A stretch of DNA of 64,000 nucleotides from Methylobacterium sp. J-076 (lineage in GTDB: Bacteria; Pseudomonadota; Alphaproteobacteria; Rhizobiales; Beijerinckiaceae), in assembly GCF_022829405.1 (NCBI RefSeq), contig NZ_JAKSXW010000115.1:1-64000 (forward strand), read 5' to 3'. The stretch's first letter is position 1, and each line of letters starts with the position of its first letter. This document shows, piece after piece, positions 1 through 7,939 of the stretch. A program made the translations under genes and the position numbers. Under the pieces are notes generated by a model. It saw only the letters and a list, made by a program, of their open reading frames with translations. It was not told where the DNA came from and did not search any database.

Positions 1-1
1 C

Positions 2-121
2 TCCACCGTCGCCACCACCACCCCGGGCGTCACCCTGATCTCCGGCCCCTCCAACACCCGCCGCGACACCGAGTTCGCCGTCGTCCGCGCCGGCGTGAAC
101 TACAAGTTCGGCTCGTACTAA
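2..121 (+). CDS. C-terminal end of an outer-membrane beta-barrel protein (partial)
   Basis: Only the last 39 codons are inside the window; the gene starts upstream. The frame ends in VRAGVNYKFGSY followed by TAA. An amphipathic last strand with a terminal aromatic residue is typical of alphaproteobacterial Omp25/Omp31/RopB-like eight-stranded outer-membrane proteins, where the AGVNYKF ending is common. The aromatic C-terminus is the usual signal for assembly by the BAM complex. A strong terminator follows at 166-192. The exact family cannot be settled from this fragment. Confidence 0.6.
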   Translation, partial: STVATTTPGVTLISGPSNTRRDTEFAVVRAGVNYKFGSY

Positions 122-165
122 GACCCAACCCGCCGCGGCCCACGCCGCGGCCCCTCGCACCACGG

Positions 166-192
166 AAAGCCCGGCCGAAAGGCCGGGCTTTT
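166..192 (+). terminator. Rho-independent terminator after the partial outer-membrane protein gene
   Basis: A perfect 8-bp GC stem (GCCCGGCC / GGCCGGGC) with a GAAA tetraloop is preceded by AAA and followed by TTTT. It lies 45 bases after the stop codon at 121. Confidence 0.85.
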
Positions 193-323
193 CCCGTTCC
201 GGGCCCCCGGCCGCGCAGGACAATTTTGCAAGGCGCCCCTGACAAAGCGTTGCGGCGATCCCATGTCCTGCCCGAGCCGCGCGGTGCCGCCGCAGGCGGT
301 GCGTCCGATCCGAGGAGGTTCCT

Positions 324-1115
324 ATGAACAACGAGGAACGCGATATCATCTCCGGCATCTTCCAGCGTCTGGAGCAGGCCCAGAGCCAGCCCCGTGACGC
401 GGATGCCGAGCGCTTCATCGCCGACAAGCTTCGCACGCAGCCTTACGCGCCGTATGCGATGGCCCAGCTGATCTACGTGCAGGAGGAGGCGATCAAGAGC
501 CTCAACCAGCAGCTCGAGGAGGCCAGGCGCCAGCAGGCCCCGTCCCAGTCGGCGGGCGGTGGCGGCTTCCTGTCGAGCATCTTCGGCGGCGGCTCCCGCC
601 CGCAGGAGCCGCAGCAGGGTTACCCGCAGCAGCAGCAGCGGCCGGGTGGCAGCCCCTGGGGCGGCCAGCAGCCCGGCTACGCACCGCAGCAGGGCTATCC
701 CCCCCAGCAGGGCTATCCCCCGCAGGGCGGCGGGTATCCGCAGCAGGGTGCCCCGCAACAGGGTGGCCCCTGGGGCGGCCAGCAGGCCCCCGCCCGGGGC
801 GGCGGGTTCCTCGCCTCCGCGCTCCCGATGGCGGCCGGCGCGGCCGGCGGCATGCTGCTCGGCAGCGCCCTCTCGAACGCCTTCGCCGGGGGGCATTCCT
901 CCCTCGGCAGCGCCTCCGCGGCGGGGCTCGGCGGGGGTGAGACGGTGGTCAACAACTATTACGGCGACGGCGCCGGCGCCGGCGGGGGAGACCAGGATCT
1001 CGGCTCCGCGCTCGGCGGCGGCGATGGCGGCGGCCTCCAGGACGCGAGCTGGAGCGACCAGGGCGGCGATTTCGGCGGCGACCTGGGCGGCGGCGACGAC
1101 AGCGACTGGACCTGA
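324..1115 (+). CDS. DUF2076 domain-containing protein
   Basis: 263 residues. The N-terminal part (about 1-75) is the DUF2076 helical region, opening with NNEERDIISGIFQRL and containing a short coiled-coil segment around residues 53-72. It is followed by a long low-complexity Gln/Pro/Gly/Tyr-rich stretch (about 75-165, with GYPPQQ-type repeats). A hydrophobic Ala/Gly patch (about 170-190, SALPMAAGAAGGMLLGSAL) comes next, and then a Gly/Asp-rich acidic tail. The patch could be a membrane-associating segment. Family members are mostly small and uncharacterised; no catalytic motif is visible. The start is supported by a GAGGAGG ribosome site 5 bases before ATG. The gene stands alone, with terminators on both sides. 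Function unknown. Confidence 0.85.
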   Translation: MNNEERDIISGIFQRLEQAQSQPRDADAERFIADKLRTQPYAPYAMAQLIYVQEEAIKSLNQQLEEARRQQAPSQSAGGGGFLSSIFGGGSRPQEPQQGYPQQQQRPGGSPWGGQQPGYAPQQGYPPQQGYPPQGGGYPQQGAPQQGGPWGGQQAPARGGGFLASALPMAAGAAGGMLLGSALSNAFAGGHSSLGSASAAGLGGGETVVNNYYGDGAGAGGGDQDLGSALGGGDGGGLQDASWSDQGGDFGGDLGGGDDSDWT

Positions 1116-1141
1116 TCCAAGTCCCCTCGCCACCTCTTGAC

Positions 1142-1181
1142 GAAGAAGGGCCCGGCTGCGGAGGCAGCCGGGCCCTTCTTC
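1142..1181. terminator. Bidirectional terminator between convergent genes
   Basis: A perfect 18-bp inverted repeat (1142-1159 against 1164-1181) has arms reading GAAGAAGGGCCCGGCTGC and a 4-base loop. The A-rich left end and the TTCTTC right end give a U-containing tract on both strands. It lies between the DUF2076 gene and the L,D-transpeptidase gene, which converge here. Confidence 0.85.
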
Positions 1182-1203
1182 ATTCGATCCCGCGTTCGAG
1201 CCT

Positions 1204-2076
1204 TCAGAGCACCTCGACCCGTGTCCCCACGGGGACGCGCTCGTACAGGTCCATGACATCCTCGTTCATCATGCGGATGCAGCCGGAGGACACGTTCCGC
1301 CCGATGGTGCCGGGCTCGTTGGTGCCGTGGATGCGGTAGAGGGATGAGCCGAGATACAGCGCGCGGGCGCCGAGGGGATTCGCCGGACCGCCGGCCATGT
1401 GGCGGGGCAGGTCGGGCCGCCGGGCGAGCATCTCGGCCGGGGGAATCCAGTCCGGCCATTCCGCCTTGCGGCTCACCGTCTTCAGGCCGCTCCACGAAAA
1501 GCCCGGACGGCCGACGCCGATCCCGTAGCGGATCGCCTTGTGGCCGGGCTGGACGAGGAACAGGTGCTTCGAGGCCGTGTCCACCACGATGGTCCCCGGC
1601 CGCTGCCCGCCCTCGAAGGCGACCTCCTGCCGGAGGAACTGAGGGTCCATCTCCTGGCCGACGCGGTACTCGCCCTGGTTCGCGTAGGCCTGCCGCCCAT
1701 AGGCCTCGGGCGGATAGGCCTGCGGGGCATAACCCTGTGGGGCGTAGGCCTGGGGGGCGTAGGCTTGGGGCGCGTAGGTCTGAACCGGCGCGGACGGGGC
1801 GGCGTAGGGCATCGCCGAGGGCTCGCCGTAGGGCGGCACCCGGTCGGGCGCCACGGACGCCATCGGCCGGGGGGCCGGCATGGCCGGCATGGCCGGGCGC
1901 TGCACGCCGCGGCGCTGGCCCTCGGACTGGCCGGTCACGAGGTATTCGATGAGGCCCCCGCCATAGCCCGCGGCCGGAGACGCCTCGGCGTAGCGGACCT
2001 GCTGGGCCGAGGCCGGCCCGCCCAGCAGAGCCGCCAGCACGATACCGGCAACCGACACCACCCTCTGACACGTCAT
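1204..2076 (-). CDS. L,D-transpeptidase of the ErfK/YkuD type
   Basis: 290 residues. This periplasmic enzyme family forms meso-DAP 3-3 cross-links or attaches proteins to peptidoglycan. A signal peptide is visible at residues 1-24 (ends PASA-QQ). A Pro/Ala/Tyr-rich linker follows, with four YAPQAY/YAPQGY repeats at about 101-120, and then the YkuD domain from about 160 to the end. The catalytic signature is H250 plus SSGCIR with nucleophile Cys266. The ATG at 2076 is preferred over an upstream in-frame GTG at 2085 because GGAG sits 8 bases before it. The linker probably spans from the membrane to the wall. It faces cheZ across a 317-bp divergent gap. Confidence 0.88.
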   Translation of the reverse strand: MTCQRVVSVAGIVLAALLGGPASAQQVRYAEASPAAGYGGGLIEYLVTGQSEGQRRGVQRPAMPAMPAPRPMASVAPDRVPPYGEPSAMPYAAPSAPVQTYAPQAYAPQAYAPQGYAPQAYPPEAYGRQAYANQGEYRVGQEMDPQFLRQEVAFEGGQRPGTIVVDTASKHLFLVQPGHKAIRYGIGVGRPGFSWSGLKTVSRKAEWPDWIPPAEMLARRPDLPRHMAGGPANPLGARALYLGSSLYRIHGTNEPGTIGRNVSSGCIRMMNEDVMDLYERVPVGTRVEVL

Positions 2077-2393
2077 CGCAGCCACTCCGCAGCGGACCTC
2101 TCGTCCCGTGGGGCAGACGATCCGCCTCGAACCGGCGAATTGCGTGAATCATCATGGTGAATCGGCAGGCAAACGAGCCCATTCCACGGTTGGCAACGGG
2201 TAGCGTGAATCAACCGTCAATTGCGTATTGTGCGGCGCGCCATCGCCGTCCTTCAAGATGGCCGCCGGCGATGAGGGGAACTGATCAATCTTCGTTGACG
2301 GCCCAAGCGGTTAAACGGCGCCCGGTGACACTCCGCTAATGGTTTTGGGTCAAAACTCACGGGATCGAGCAAGCGCAGGCCGTCAGCCGAACG
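2077..2393. other. Divergent intergenic region between L,D-transpeptidase and cheZ
   Basis: No gene is visible here. The stretch is less GC-rich than its surroundings and must hold promoters for both flanking genes. It contains a direct repeat of the 10-mer GCGTGAATCA (2142-2151 and 2203-2212). I cannot assign a regulator or a confident -10/-35 pair. Confidence 0.4.
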
Positions 2394-3098
2394 ATGAAGA
2401 CCAAACGCTACCGTATCGAGCAGAGCCTCGGCCTAGAGACTCCCGCCCCGATCGAGCTTCGGCCGGCCGGCCGCGACGACGAGATCCTGTCCGCCATCGG
2501 CGACCTGCGCAGGATCATGCAATCCAGCGCCAGCGAGACGGTGGAGGCCTGCCGCAAGGAGTTGAACGACGCCCTCGCCATGCGCGGTGAGCTCGATATG
2601 ATGAAGGACGCCATCGTCCGCACCAAGGCCGACCTGGCCGCGCTCCACCGGTCGGACGTGACCGGCAAGGGCATGCGCCGCGCCGCGGACGAGCTCGACG
2701 CGGTGGTGGAATCCACCGAGCGCGCCACCACGACCCTGCTCAGCGTCGTCGAGGACGTGGAGAGCCGCGCCTCCATGCTGCGCTCCATGCACCTCACGCC
2801 CGACGCCCGGCCCCATGTGGACGCCATCCTCGATCAGGTGATCCGGGCCTACGAGGCCTGCAACTTCCAGGACCTGACCGGCCAGCGGATCAGCAAGATC
2901 GTCCAGGTGATGAAGTTCATCGAGGAGCACCTCGACCGGGTGATCACCGCCTGGTCCGCCCTCGACAGCTTCCGCGACCTCGTGGCGGCGGGGCCTCAGC
3001 CCGATGCCGACGACGAAGGCGCGCTGCTCAACGGGCCGAAGCTCCCCGACGATCCGGGCCACGTCGATCAATCGGATATCGACGCCCTGTTCGATTGA
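2394..3098 (+). CDS. cheZ: CheZ-like chemotaxis protein phosphatase
   Basis: 234 residues, mostly long helices. CheZ dephosphorylates CheY-P and so ends tumbling or turning signals. The hallmark active-site stretch is present: [14 protein letters not shown], with Asp160 and Gln164 in the positions of Asp143 and Gln147 of the Escherichia coli enzyme. Residues 40-130 form the helical hairpin region. The C-terminus ends in [10 protein letters not shown], separated from the core by an acidic linker; in the family the tail binds CheY, and this version resembles the N-terminal CheY-binding peptide of FliM. uvrC follows 49 bases downstream in the same direction, so co-transcription is possible. A chemotaxis role fits the flagellin genes a few kb away. 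Confidence 0.85.
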   Translation: MKTKRYRIEQSLGLETPAPIELRPAGRDDEILSAIGDLRRIMQSSASETVEACRKELNDALAMRGELDMMKDAIVRTKADLAALHRSDVTGKGMRRAADELDAVVESTERATTTLLSVVEDVESRASMLRSMHLTPDARPHVDAILDQVIRAYEACNFQDLTGQRISKIVQVMKFIEEHLDRVITAWSALDSFRDLVAAGPQPDADDEGALLNGPKLPDDPGHVDQSDIDALFD

Positions 3099-3147
3099 GG
3101 CGATCGTCCGCGGTGCGCCCCGGCGCGAAAGCGCCTACATCTGCAGC

Positions 3148-5211
3148 ATGAGCCGCAGAGCCCTGAACGACCTGCCCCCCGATACCTTCGACGACGGCCG
3201 CGCGGCCGAGGTCGAGGATGCCGAGGAGGCGGACGTCTCGCTCACCGCCGAGCCCTCCGCCGAGATCGACTTCGATTTCGAGCCGGGGGCGGTGGAGGCG
3301 GGCACCGAGGTCATCCGCCGCTTCTGGTCGACGCTGCCGCTCTCGCCGGGCGTGTACCGCATGTTCGATGCCCGCGGCGACGTCCTCTACGTCGGCAAGG
3401 CCAAGAACCTGAAGGCCCGCGTGGCCTCCTACGCCCGGGGGCAGGCCCACTCGAACCGCATCGCGCGGATGATCTCCCAGACGGCGGCGATGGAGTTCGT
3501 CACCACCGCCACCGAGACCGAGGCGCTGCTCCTCGAAGCCAACCTGATCAAGCAGCTGAAGCCCCGCTTCAACGTGCTGATGCGGGACGACAAGTCCTTC
3601 CCCTACATCCTCGTCACCGACGACGGCCCGGCGCCGCAGATCGTGAAGCACCGCGGGGCGCGGCGGCGGAAGGGCAATTATTACGGCCCCTTCGCCAGCG
3701 TCTGGGCGGTCAACCGCACGGTGAACGCCCTGCAGCGGGCATTCCTGCTGCGCACCTGCACCGACAGCTATTACGAGAACCGCAGCCGGCCCTGCCTGCT
3801 CTTCCAGATCAAGCGCTGTTCCGGCCCCTGCACCGGCGAGATCGCCCAGGAGGATTACGCCACCATGGCCGATTCCGCCCGGGCCTTCCTGGCGGGCAAG
3901 TCGAACGCCGTGAAGGACCGGATGCGGTCGGAGATGCAGCTCGCCTCCGAGGCGATGGAGTTCGAGCGGGCAGCCCGGTTCCGCGACCGCATCGCCGCCC
4001 TCTCGGCGATCCAGGGCGTGCAGGGCGTCAACACGCAAGGCGTGGAGGAAGCCGACGTCTTCGCCCTGGACGAGCAGGCCGGCCAGTTCTGCATCGAGGT
4101 GTTCTTCTTCCGCAACTTCCAGAACTGGGGCAACCGCGCCTACTTCCCGAAGGCCGACCGCTCGATGACCGCGGACGAGGTGCTGGGGTCCTTCATCAGC
4201 CAGTTCTACGACGACAAGCCCGCCCCCCGGGTCGTGCTGACGAGCCATACGATCGAGGATGGGGAGCTGGTCGGCGCCGCCCTGTCGAGCCGGGTCGAGT
4301 ATCGCGTCGAGCTCCACCGGCCCCTGCGCGGCGAGCGCAAGAACCTCGTGGACTATGCGCAGCGCAACGCCAAGGAGGCGCTAGCCCGCCGCCTCGCCGA
4401 CACGGCCTCCCAGGGCAAGCTCCTCGCGGCCCTGGCGCAGGCGCTGGGCCTGGAGAAGACGCCCCGGCGGATCGAGGTCTACGACAACTCGCACATCATG
4501 GGCACGAACGCGGTCGGCGGGATGATCGTCGCCGGGCCGACGGGGTTCATGAAGCAGTACTACCGCACCTTCAACATCAAGTCGGAGGAGCTGACCCCCG
4601 GCGACGATTTCGGGATGATGCGCGAGGTGCTCCAGCGCCGCTTCAAGCGTCTGGTCAAGGAAGCCCCCCGCAATGCCCCCGAGGCGGCCGCCGCCGCGGC
4701 CGAGGGGGGCGCGCCCGAGCCGGTGCCGGAGCAGGACCCGGAGGCCGAATCCTTCCCCGCCTGGCCCGACCTCGTGCTGATCGACGGCGGCAAGGGCCAG
4801 CTCGAGGCGGCCCGCACCGCCATCGCCGCCATCGGCGTGGAGGACGTGCCGCTGATCGGCATCGCCAAGGGGCGGGACCGGGATGCGGGGCGGGAGACCT
4901 TCTTCGTGCCGGGCAAGCCGCCGTTCAAGCTGCCGCCCCGGGACCCGACCCTGTACTTCGTGCAGCGCCTGCGCGACGAGGCGCACCGCTTCGCCATCGG
5001 CACGCACCGGGCCAAACGGAAGCGCGAGTTCACGAAGAACCCGCTTGACGAGATCGCCGGCGTCGGCCCCTCTCGAAAGCGGGCGTTGCTCCACCATTTC
5101 GGGACGGTGAAGGCGATCGAACGCGCGGCCTACGAGGATCTGGCCCGGACACCGGGCGTCAACGCAGCGACGGCACGCGCCGTCTATGATTTCTTCCATG
5201 CCGGCGCCTGA
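3148..5211 (+). CDS. uvrC: Excinuclease ABC subunit C (UvrC)
   Basis: 687 residues. UvrC makes the two incisions around a DNA lesion in nucleotide excision repair with UvrA and UvrB. Domains in order: an acidic N-terminal leader of about 55 residues, the GIY-YIG nuclease (GVY at 68-70, [11 protein letters not shown] at 81-91), a UvrB-binding UVR helix (about 255-290), the RNase H-like second nuclease domain with [11 protein letters not shown], and a C-terminal helix-hairpin-helix pair ([19 protein letters not shown]). An Ala/Glu/Pro-rich insert of about 30 residues precedes LVLIDGGKG, as often seen in alphaproteobacteria. The ATG at 3148 was chosen because an earlier in-frame ATG at 3004 would overlap cheZ by 95 bases. 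pgsA follows closely. Confidence 0.95.
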   Translation: MSRRALNDLPPDTFDDGRAAEVEDAEEADVSLTAEPSAEIDFDFEPGAVEAGTEVIRRFWSTLPLSPGVYRMFDARGDVLYVGKAKNLKARVASYARGQAHSNRIARMISQTAAMEFVTTATETEALLLEANLIKQLKPRFNVLMRDDKSFPYILVTDDGPAPQIVKHRGARRRKGNYYGPFASVWAVNRTVNALQRAFLLRTCTDSYYENRSRPCLLFQIKRCSGPCTGEIAQEDYATMADSARAFLAGKSNAVKDRMRSEMQLASEAMEFERAARFRDRIAALSAIQGVQGVNTQGVEEADVFALDEQAGQFCIEVFFFRNFQNWGNRAYFPKADRSMTADEVLGSFISQFYDDKPAPRVVLTSHTIEDGELVGAALSSRVEYRVELHRPLRGERKNLVDYAQRNAKEALARRLADTASQGKLLAALAQALGLEKTPRRIEVYDNSHIMGTNAVGGMIVAGPTGFMKQYYRTFNIKSEELTPGDDFGMMREVLQRRFKRLVKEAPRNAPEAAAAAAEGGAPEPVPEQDPEAESFPAWPDLVLIDGGKGQLEAARTAIAAIGVEDVPLIGIAKGRDRDAGRETFFVPGKPPFKLPPRDPTLYFVQRLRDEAHRFAIGTHRAKRKREFTKNPLDEIAGVGPSRKRALLHHFGTVKAIERAAYEDLARTPGVNAATARAVYDFFHAGA

Positions 5212-5275
5212 GCCCGGGCGCGAGAGCGGAGCCGAACCGTTGACGGGATTGCCACGCTCTGATTTCACGCCCCCG

Positions 5276-5875
5276 ATGAACGCCGTCCTCCCCCGCCGAC
5301 GTTCACCGGCCTGGACGTTGGCGAACTGCCTGACCTATGGGCGGCTCGTCGCGGTGCCGGTGATGGTCGCACTGCTGTTCTGGCCCGATTCGACGACCGC
5401 GCGGTCCGTGGCCTTCGTGGTCTTCGTGATCGCCGCCGTGACCGACTACCTCGACGGCTACGTGGCGCGGACCTACCAGCAGAGCTCGGCCCTCGGGCGG
5501 ATGCTCGACCCCATCGCCGACAAGCTCCTGGTGGCCGCCTGCCTGCTGATGCTGGCCGCCGACCACACCATCTCCGGCGCGTCGATCTGGGCGGCCATCG
5601 TCATCCTCTGCCGGGAGGTGCTGGTCTCCGGCCTGCGGGAATACCTCGCCGAGCTGAAGGTCGGCGTGCCGGTGAGCCGGATCGCCAAGTGGAAGACCAC
5701 GGTGCAGCTCATCGCGCTGGGCTTCCTCGTCGCCGGGCCGGCGGGCGAGATCGTCCTGCCGGGCACCGAGGCGATCGGCATCGCGCTCCTCTGGCTCGCC
5801 GCCGCCCTCACGATCTGGACCGGCTGGGACTACATGCGGGCCGGCATCCACCACGTCATCAACGACCCGCGCTAG
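5276..5875 (+). CDS. pgsA: CDP-diacylglycerol--glycerol-3-phosphate 3-phosphatidyltransferase
   Basis: 199 residues. This inner-membrane enzyme makes phosphatidylglycerol phosphate, the committed step to phosphatidylglycerol and cardiolipin. The CDP-alcohol phosphatidyltransferase signature D-x2-D-G-x2-A-R-x8-G-x3-D-x3-D is complete (DYLDGYVAR ... GRMLDPIAD). Several hydrophobic helices fit a polytopic protein. The ATG at 5276 gives the usual family length; in-frame starts at 5198 or further upstream would overlap uvrC and add an unconserved tail. moaD begins 7 bases after its stop. uvrC-pgsA-moaD is a recurrent alphaproteobacterial order. Confidence 0.92.
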   Translation: MNAVLPRRRSPAWTLANCLTYGRLVAVPVMVALLFWPDSTTARSVAFVVFVIAAVTDYLDGYVARTYQQSSALGRMLDPIADKLLVAACLLMLAADHTISGASIWAAIVILCREVLVSGLREYLAELKVGVPVSRIAKWKTTVQLIALGFLVAGPAGEIVLPGTEAIGIALLWLAAALTIWTGWDYMRAGIHHVINDPR

Positions 5876-5882
5876 GCTCAGC

Positions 5883-6134
5883 ATGAAGCTCGTCTATTTC
5901 GCCTGGGTCCGCGAACGGATCGGCCGGGCCGAGGAAACCCTCACCCCCCCGCCGGAGGTGGCCACGGTCGGCGACCTCGTCGCCTGGCTCGCCGGGCGGG
6001 GCGAGGCATACGCCTACGCCTTCGAGAATCCGGGGATCGTCCGCGCCGCCATCGACCGGGTCCACGCCAAGGCCGACACACCCATCGCTGGAGCCGGCGA
6101 GATCGCCTTCTTCCCGCCGATGACCGGCGGGTGA
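5883..6134 (+). CDS. moaD: Molybdopterin synthase small subunit (MoaD)
   Basis: 83 residues with a ubiquitin-like fold. MoaD carries sulfur as a C-terminal thiocarboxylate and donates it to precursor Z together with MoaE. The protein starts MKLVYFAWVRERIG, typical for MoaD, has the GEIAFFPPMTGG ending and finishes exactly at the essential Gly-Gly. It is 7 bases downstream of pgsA, so it is very likely translated from the same mRNA. The usual next gene moaE is absent here; an RraA-like gene takes that position. Regulation is not visible. Confidence 0.9.
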   Translation: MKLVYFAWVRERIGRAEETLTPPPEVATVGDLVAWLAGRGEAYAYAFENPGIVRAAIDRVHAKADTPIAGAGEIAFFPPMTGG

Positions 6135-6180
6135 CGGCGGGCCGATCTCCCACGCATCGTCCTTCAGGAAGGGGCTGCCG

Positions 6181-6879
6181 ATGTCGAACGACGCGACGAT
6201 CATCGAGACGCTCTCCGGCGTCACCACCGCCACCATCACCACGATCCTCCTGAAGAAGGGCCTGCGCAACGTGTGGATGCGCGGCCCCCGGCCCCTCCGG
6301 GCGGACCAGCCGCGGCTTGTGGGGCGTGCCTTCACCCTCCGCTTCGTGCCGGCACGGGAAGATCTCGCCACGCCGGAATCGTGGTCGTCGCCGACCTCGA
6401 CCCGGGCCGCCATCGAGGCGATGCCGGAGGGCTGCATCGCCGTGGTCGACGCGATGGGCGTGACCGATGCCGGGATCTTCGGCGACATCCTCTGCGCCCG
6501 CATGGCGAAGAGGGGCGTCGCCGCCCTCGTGACGGACGGCGTGGTGCGGGATCTCTCGGGGGTGCTCGGCACGGGGCTGCCGGTCTGGTGCCAGGGCGCC
6601 GCGGCGCCGCCCTCGGTGGCCGGCTTGACCTTCGTGGGATGGCAGCAGCCGATCGCCTGCGGCGGGGTCGCCGTGTTCTCCGACGACATCGTCGTGGCGG
6701 ATGCAGACGGCGCCGTGCTGATCCCGGCCGCCCTGGTCGAGACCGTGCTGGAGCTCGCCCCCGAACAGGAGCGGTTCGAGGGCTGGATCATGGACGAGGT
6801 CAACCGCGGCGCCGCCCTGCCGGGCCTCTACCCGCCGAATGCCGAGAACAAGGCCCGCTACGAGGCGAGCAAGGGCTAG
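6181..6879 (+). CDS. RraA-family protein (4-hydroxy-4-methyl-2-oxoglutarate aldolase-like)
   Basis: 232 residues. The family includes RNase E regulator RraA, divalent-metal HMG/CHA aldolases of aromatic ring degradation, and former dimethylmenaquinone methyltransferases. The sequence carries the aldolase signature D-x20-R-D (GDILCARMAKRG ... DGVVRD), which favours an aldolase or decarboxylase over the pure RNase E inhibitor. This is a family-level inference and the substrate is unknown. It starts 46 bases after moaD with ATG preceded by GGAAGGGGC, so it may be co-transcribed. It converges on senB, whose stop codon is 39 bases away. No aromatic-degradation genes surround it. Confidence 0.8.
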   Translation: MSNDATIIETLSGVTTATITTILLKKGLRNVWMRGPRPLRADQPRLVGRAFTLRFVPAREDLATPESWSSPTSTRAAIEAMPEGCIAVVDAMGVTDAGIFGDILCARMAKRGVAALVTDGVVRDLSGVLGTGLPVWCQGAAAPPSVAGLTFVGWQQPIACGGVAVFSDDIVVADADGAVLIPAALVETVLELAPEQERFEGWIMDEVNRGAALPGLYPPNAENKARYEASKG

Positions 6880-6918
6880 GCGCGCCCGCGGCTGGGTCGG
6901 AAGGCGGGGTGCGCGCCC

Positions 6919-7869
6919 CTATCTCAGCTCCGCCAGCAGGGCCCCGAGCTGGGCCCGCTCCCGCTCCGGCGCGAAGAACGGCCTGCGCGCCGCACAGGCC
7001 GCGTCGAGTTCGCGGAGGTAGTCCGGGTCCGTCTCGGCCCTGTGCAGGAGGCCGGCGAGGGCCGCCGTGTCGCTCTTCGGGAAATAGCCGGGATAGGCCG
7101 GGCCGAGCAGGCCCACCGAACCGTCGATCCGCGAGGCGAGGACCGGCAAGCCGGAGACCACCGCCTCCGAGATCACGTTCGCGCCGCCCTCCATGTGCGA
7201 CGACAGCACCATCAGCCGCGCCCGGGCCATGAGCCGCCGCACCCGCGCCGGGGGCAGGTCCCCGAGCCAGAGATAGCGGGCATTCCCGGCCATCTCGGCC
7301 TGGGCGGCCTCCGCCCAGACGGGATCGTGGGCCGCGCCGAGGTGGAGCACGCGGATCGCCGAATCGGACGGAAGCCGGCGGGCCGCCAGCGCGGTGCGGA
7401 ACGGGTCCTTCTCGGTGCGCAGGTGCCCGACGACCAGGACCTCGAAGGCGTCGGCGGCGGGGGCGATCCGCGCGGCCCGGCCGCGGGCCGACTGGTGGAT
7501 GATCCGCAGCTTGTGCCGGAAACGGTCCGGCAGGGCGTCGGCGACCCGGTCGTGCAGGCCGACGAGGCGATCCGCGAGGTCCAGGGTGCGCGATGTCGTC
7601 TCCGGCTCAGTCGCGAGGTAGTGATAGAGGTCGGTGCCGGTCAGCACCACCACCAGGGGCTTGCTCGGATGCGCCGCGCGGAACTCCGCCGCGGCCTGCG
7701 CGCTGCGCCATGCGTGGAGGGCGACCATCGCGTCCGCCCCGGCCTCCGGCGGCGGATTGATCGCGGCCTCGTGTCCGAGATCGGTGAGGAAACCGGCCCA
7801 CCGGGAGGCGGTGGCGCGATTTCCGGTGCGCCGGGTGGCGGCGGTGGGTGTCGTGATCGCGATGCGCAT
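6919..7869 (-). CDS. senB: Selenosugar synthase SenB (glycosyltransferase-like)
   Basis: 316 residues, GT-B glycosyltransferase fold. In the described selenoneine pathway SenB uses selenophosphate and a UDP-sugar to form a selenosugar, the selenium donor for SenA. Recognisable family landmarks include MRIAITTP with TGNRATASRWAGFLTDLGH at the N-terminus, DAMVALHAWRSA, VVVLTGTDLYHYLA, VLVVGHLRTEKDP, and the C-terminal SSHMEGGANVISEA with GSVGLLGPAYPGYFP. The ATG at 7869 matches the family start; an upstream in-frame extension to 8073 would run into senA. It is divergent from senA with only 70 bases between the start codons, which suggests a shared promoter region. Assignment is from family memory, not a search. 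Confidence 0.85.
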   Translation of the reverse strand: MRIAITTPTAATRRTGNRATASRWAGFLTDLGHEAAINPPPEAGADAMVALHAWRSAQAAAEFRAAHPSKPLVVVLTGTDLYHYLATEPETTSRTLDLADRLVGLHDRVADALPDRFRHKLRIIHQSARGRAARIAPAADAFEVLVVGHLRTEKDPFRTALAARRLPSDSAIRVLHLGAAHDPVWAEAAQAEMAGNARYLWLGDLPPARVRRLMARARLMVLSSHMEGGANVISEAVVSGLPVLASRIDGSVGLLGPAYPGYFPKSDTAALAGLLHRAETDPDYLRELDAACAARRPFFAPERERAQLGALLAELR

Positions 7870-7939
7870 GTCAGGCCGCCCGCCTTGCCTGTACCGCGCC
7901 GGGGGGCGCACTACGTCGTCCACGAACTGGGGAGCAGGA

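Noticed and set aside
3004..3147. Longer UvrC N-terminus starting inside cheZ
   Set aside because: The added residues are an out-of-frame reading of the cheZ end; the ATG at 3148 gives the normal UvrC start.
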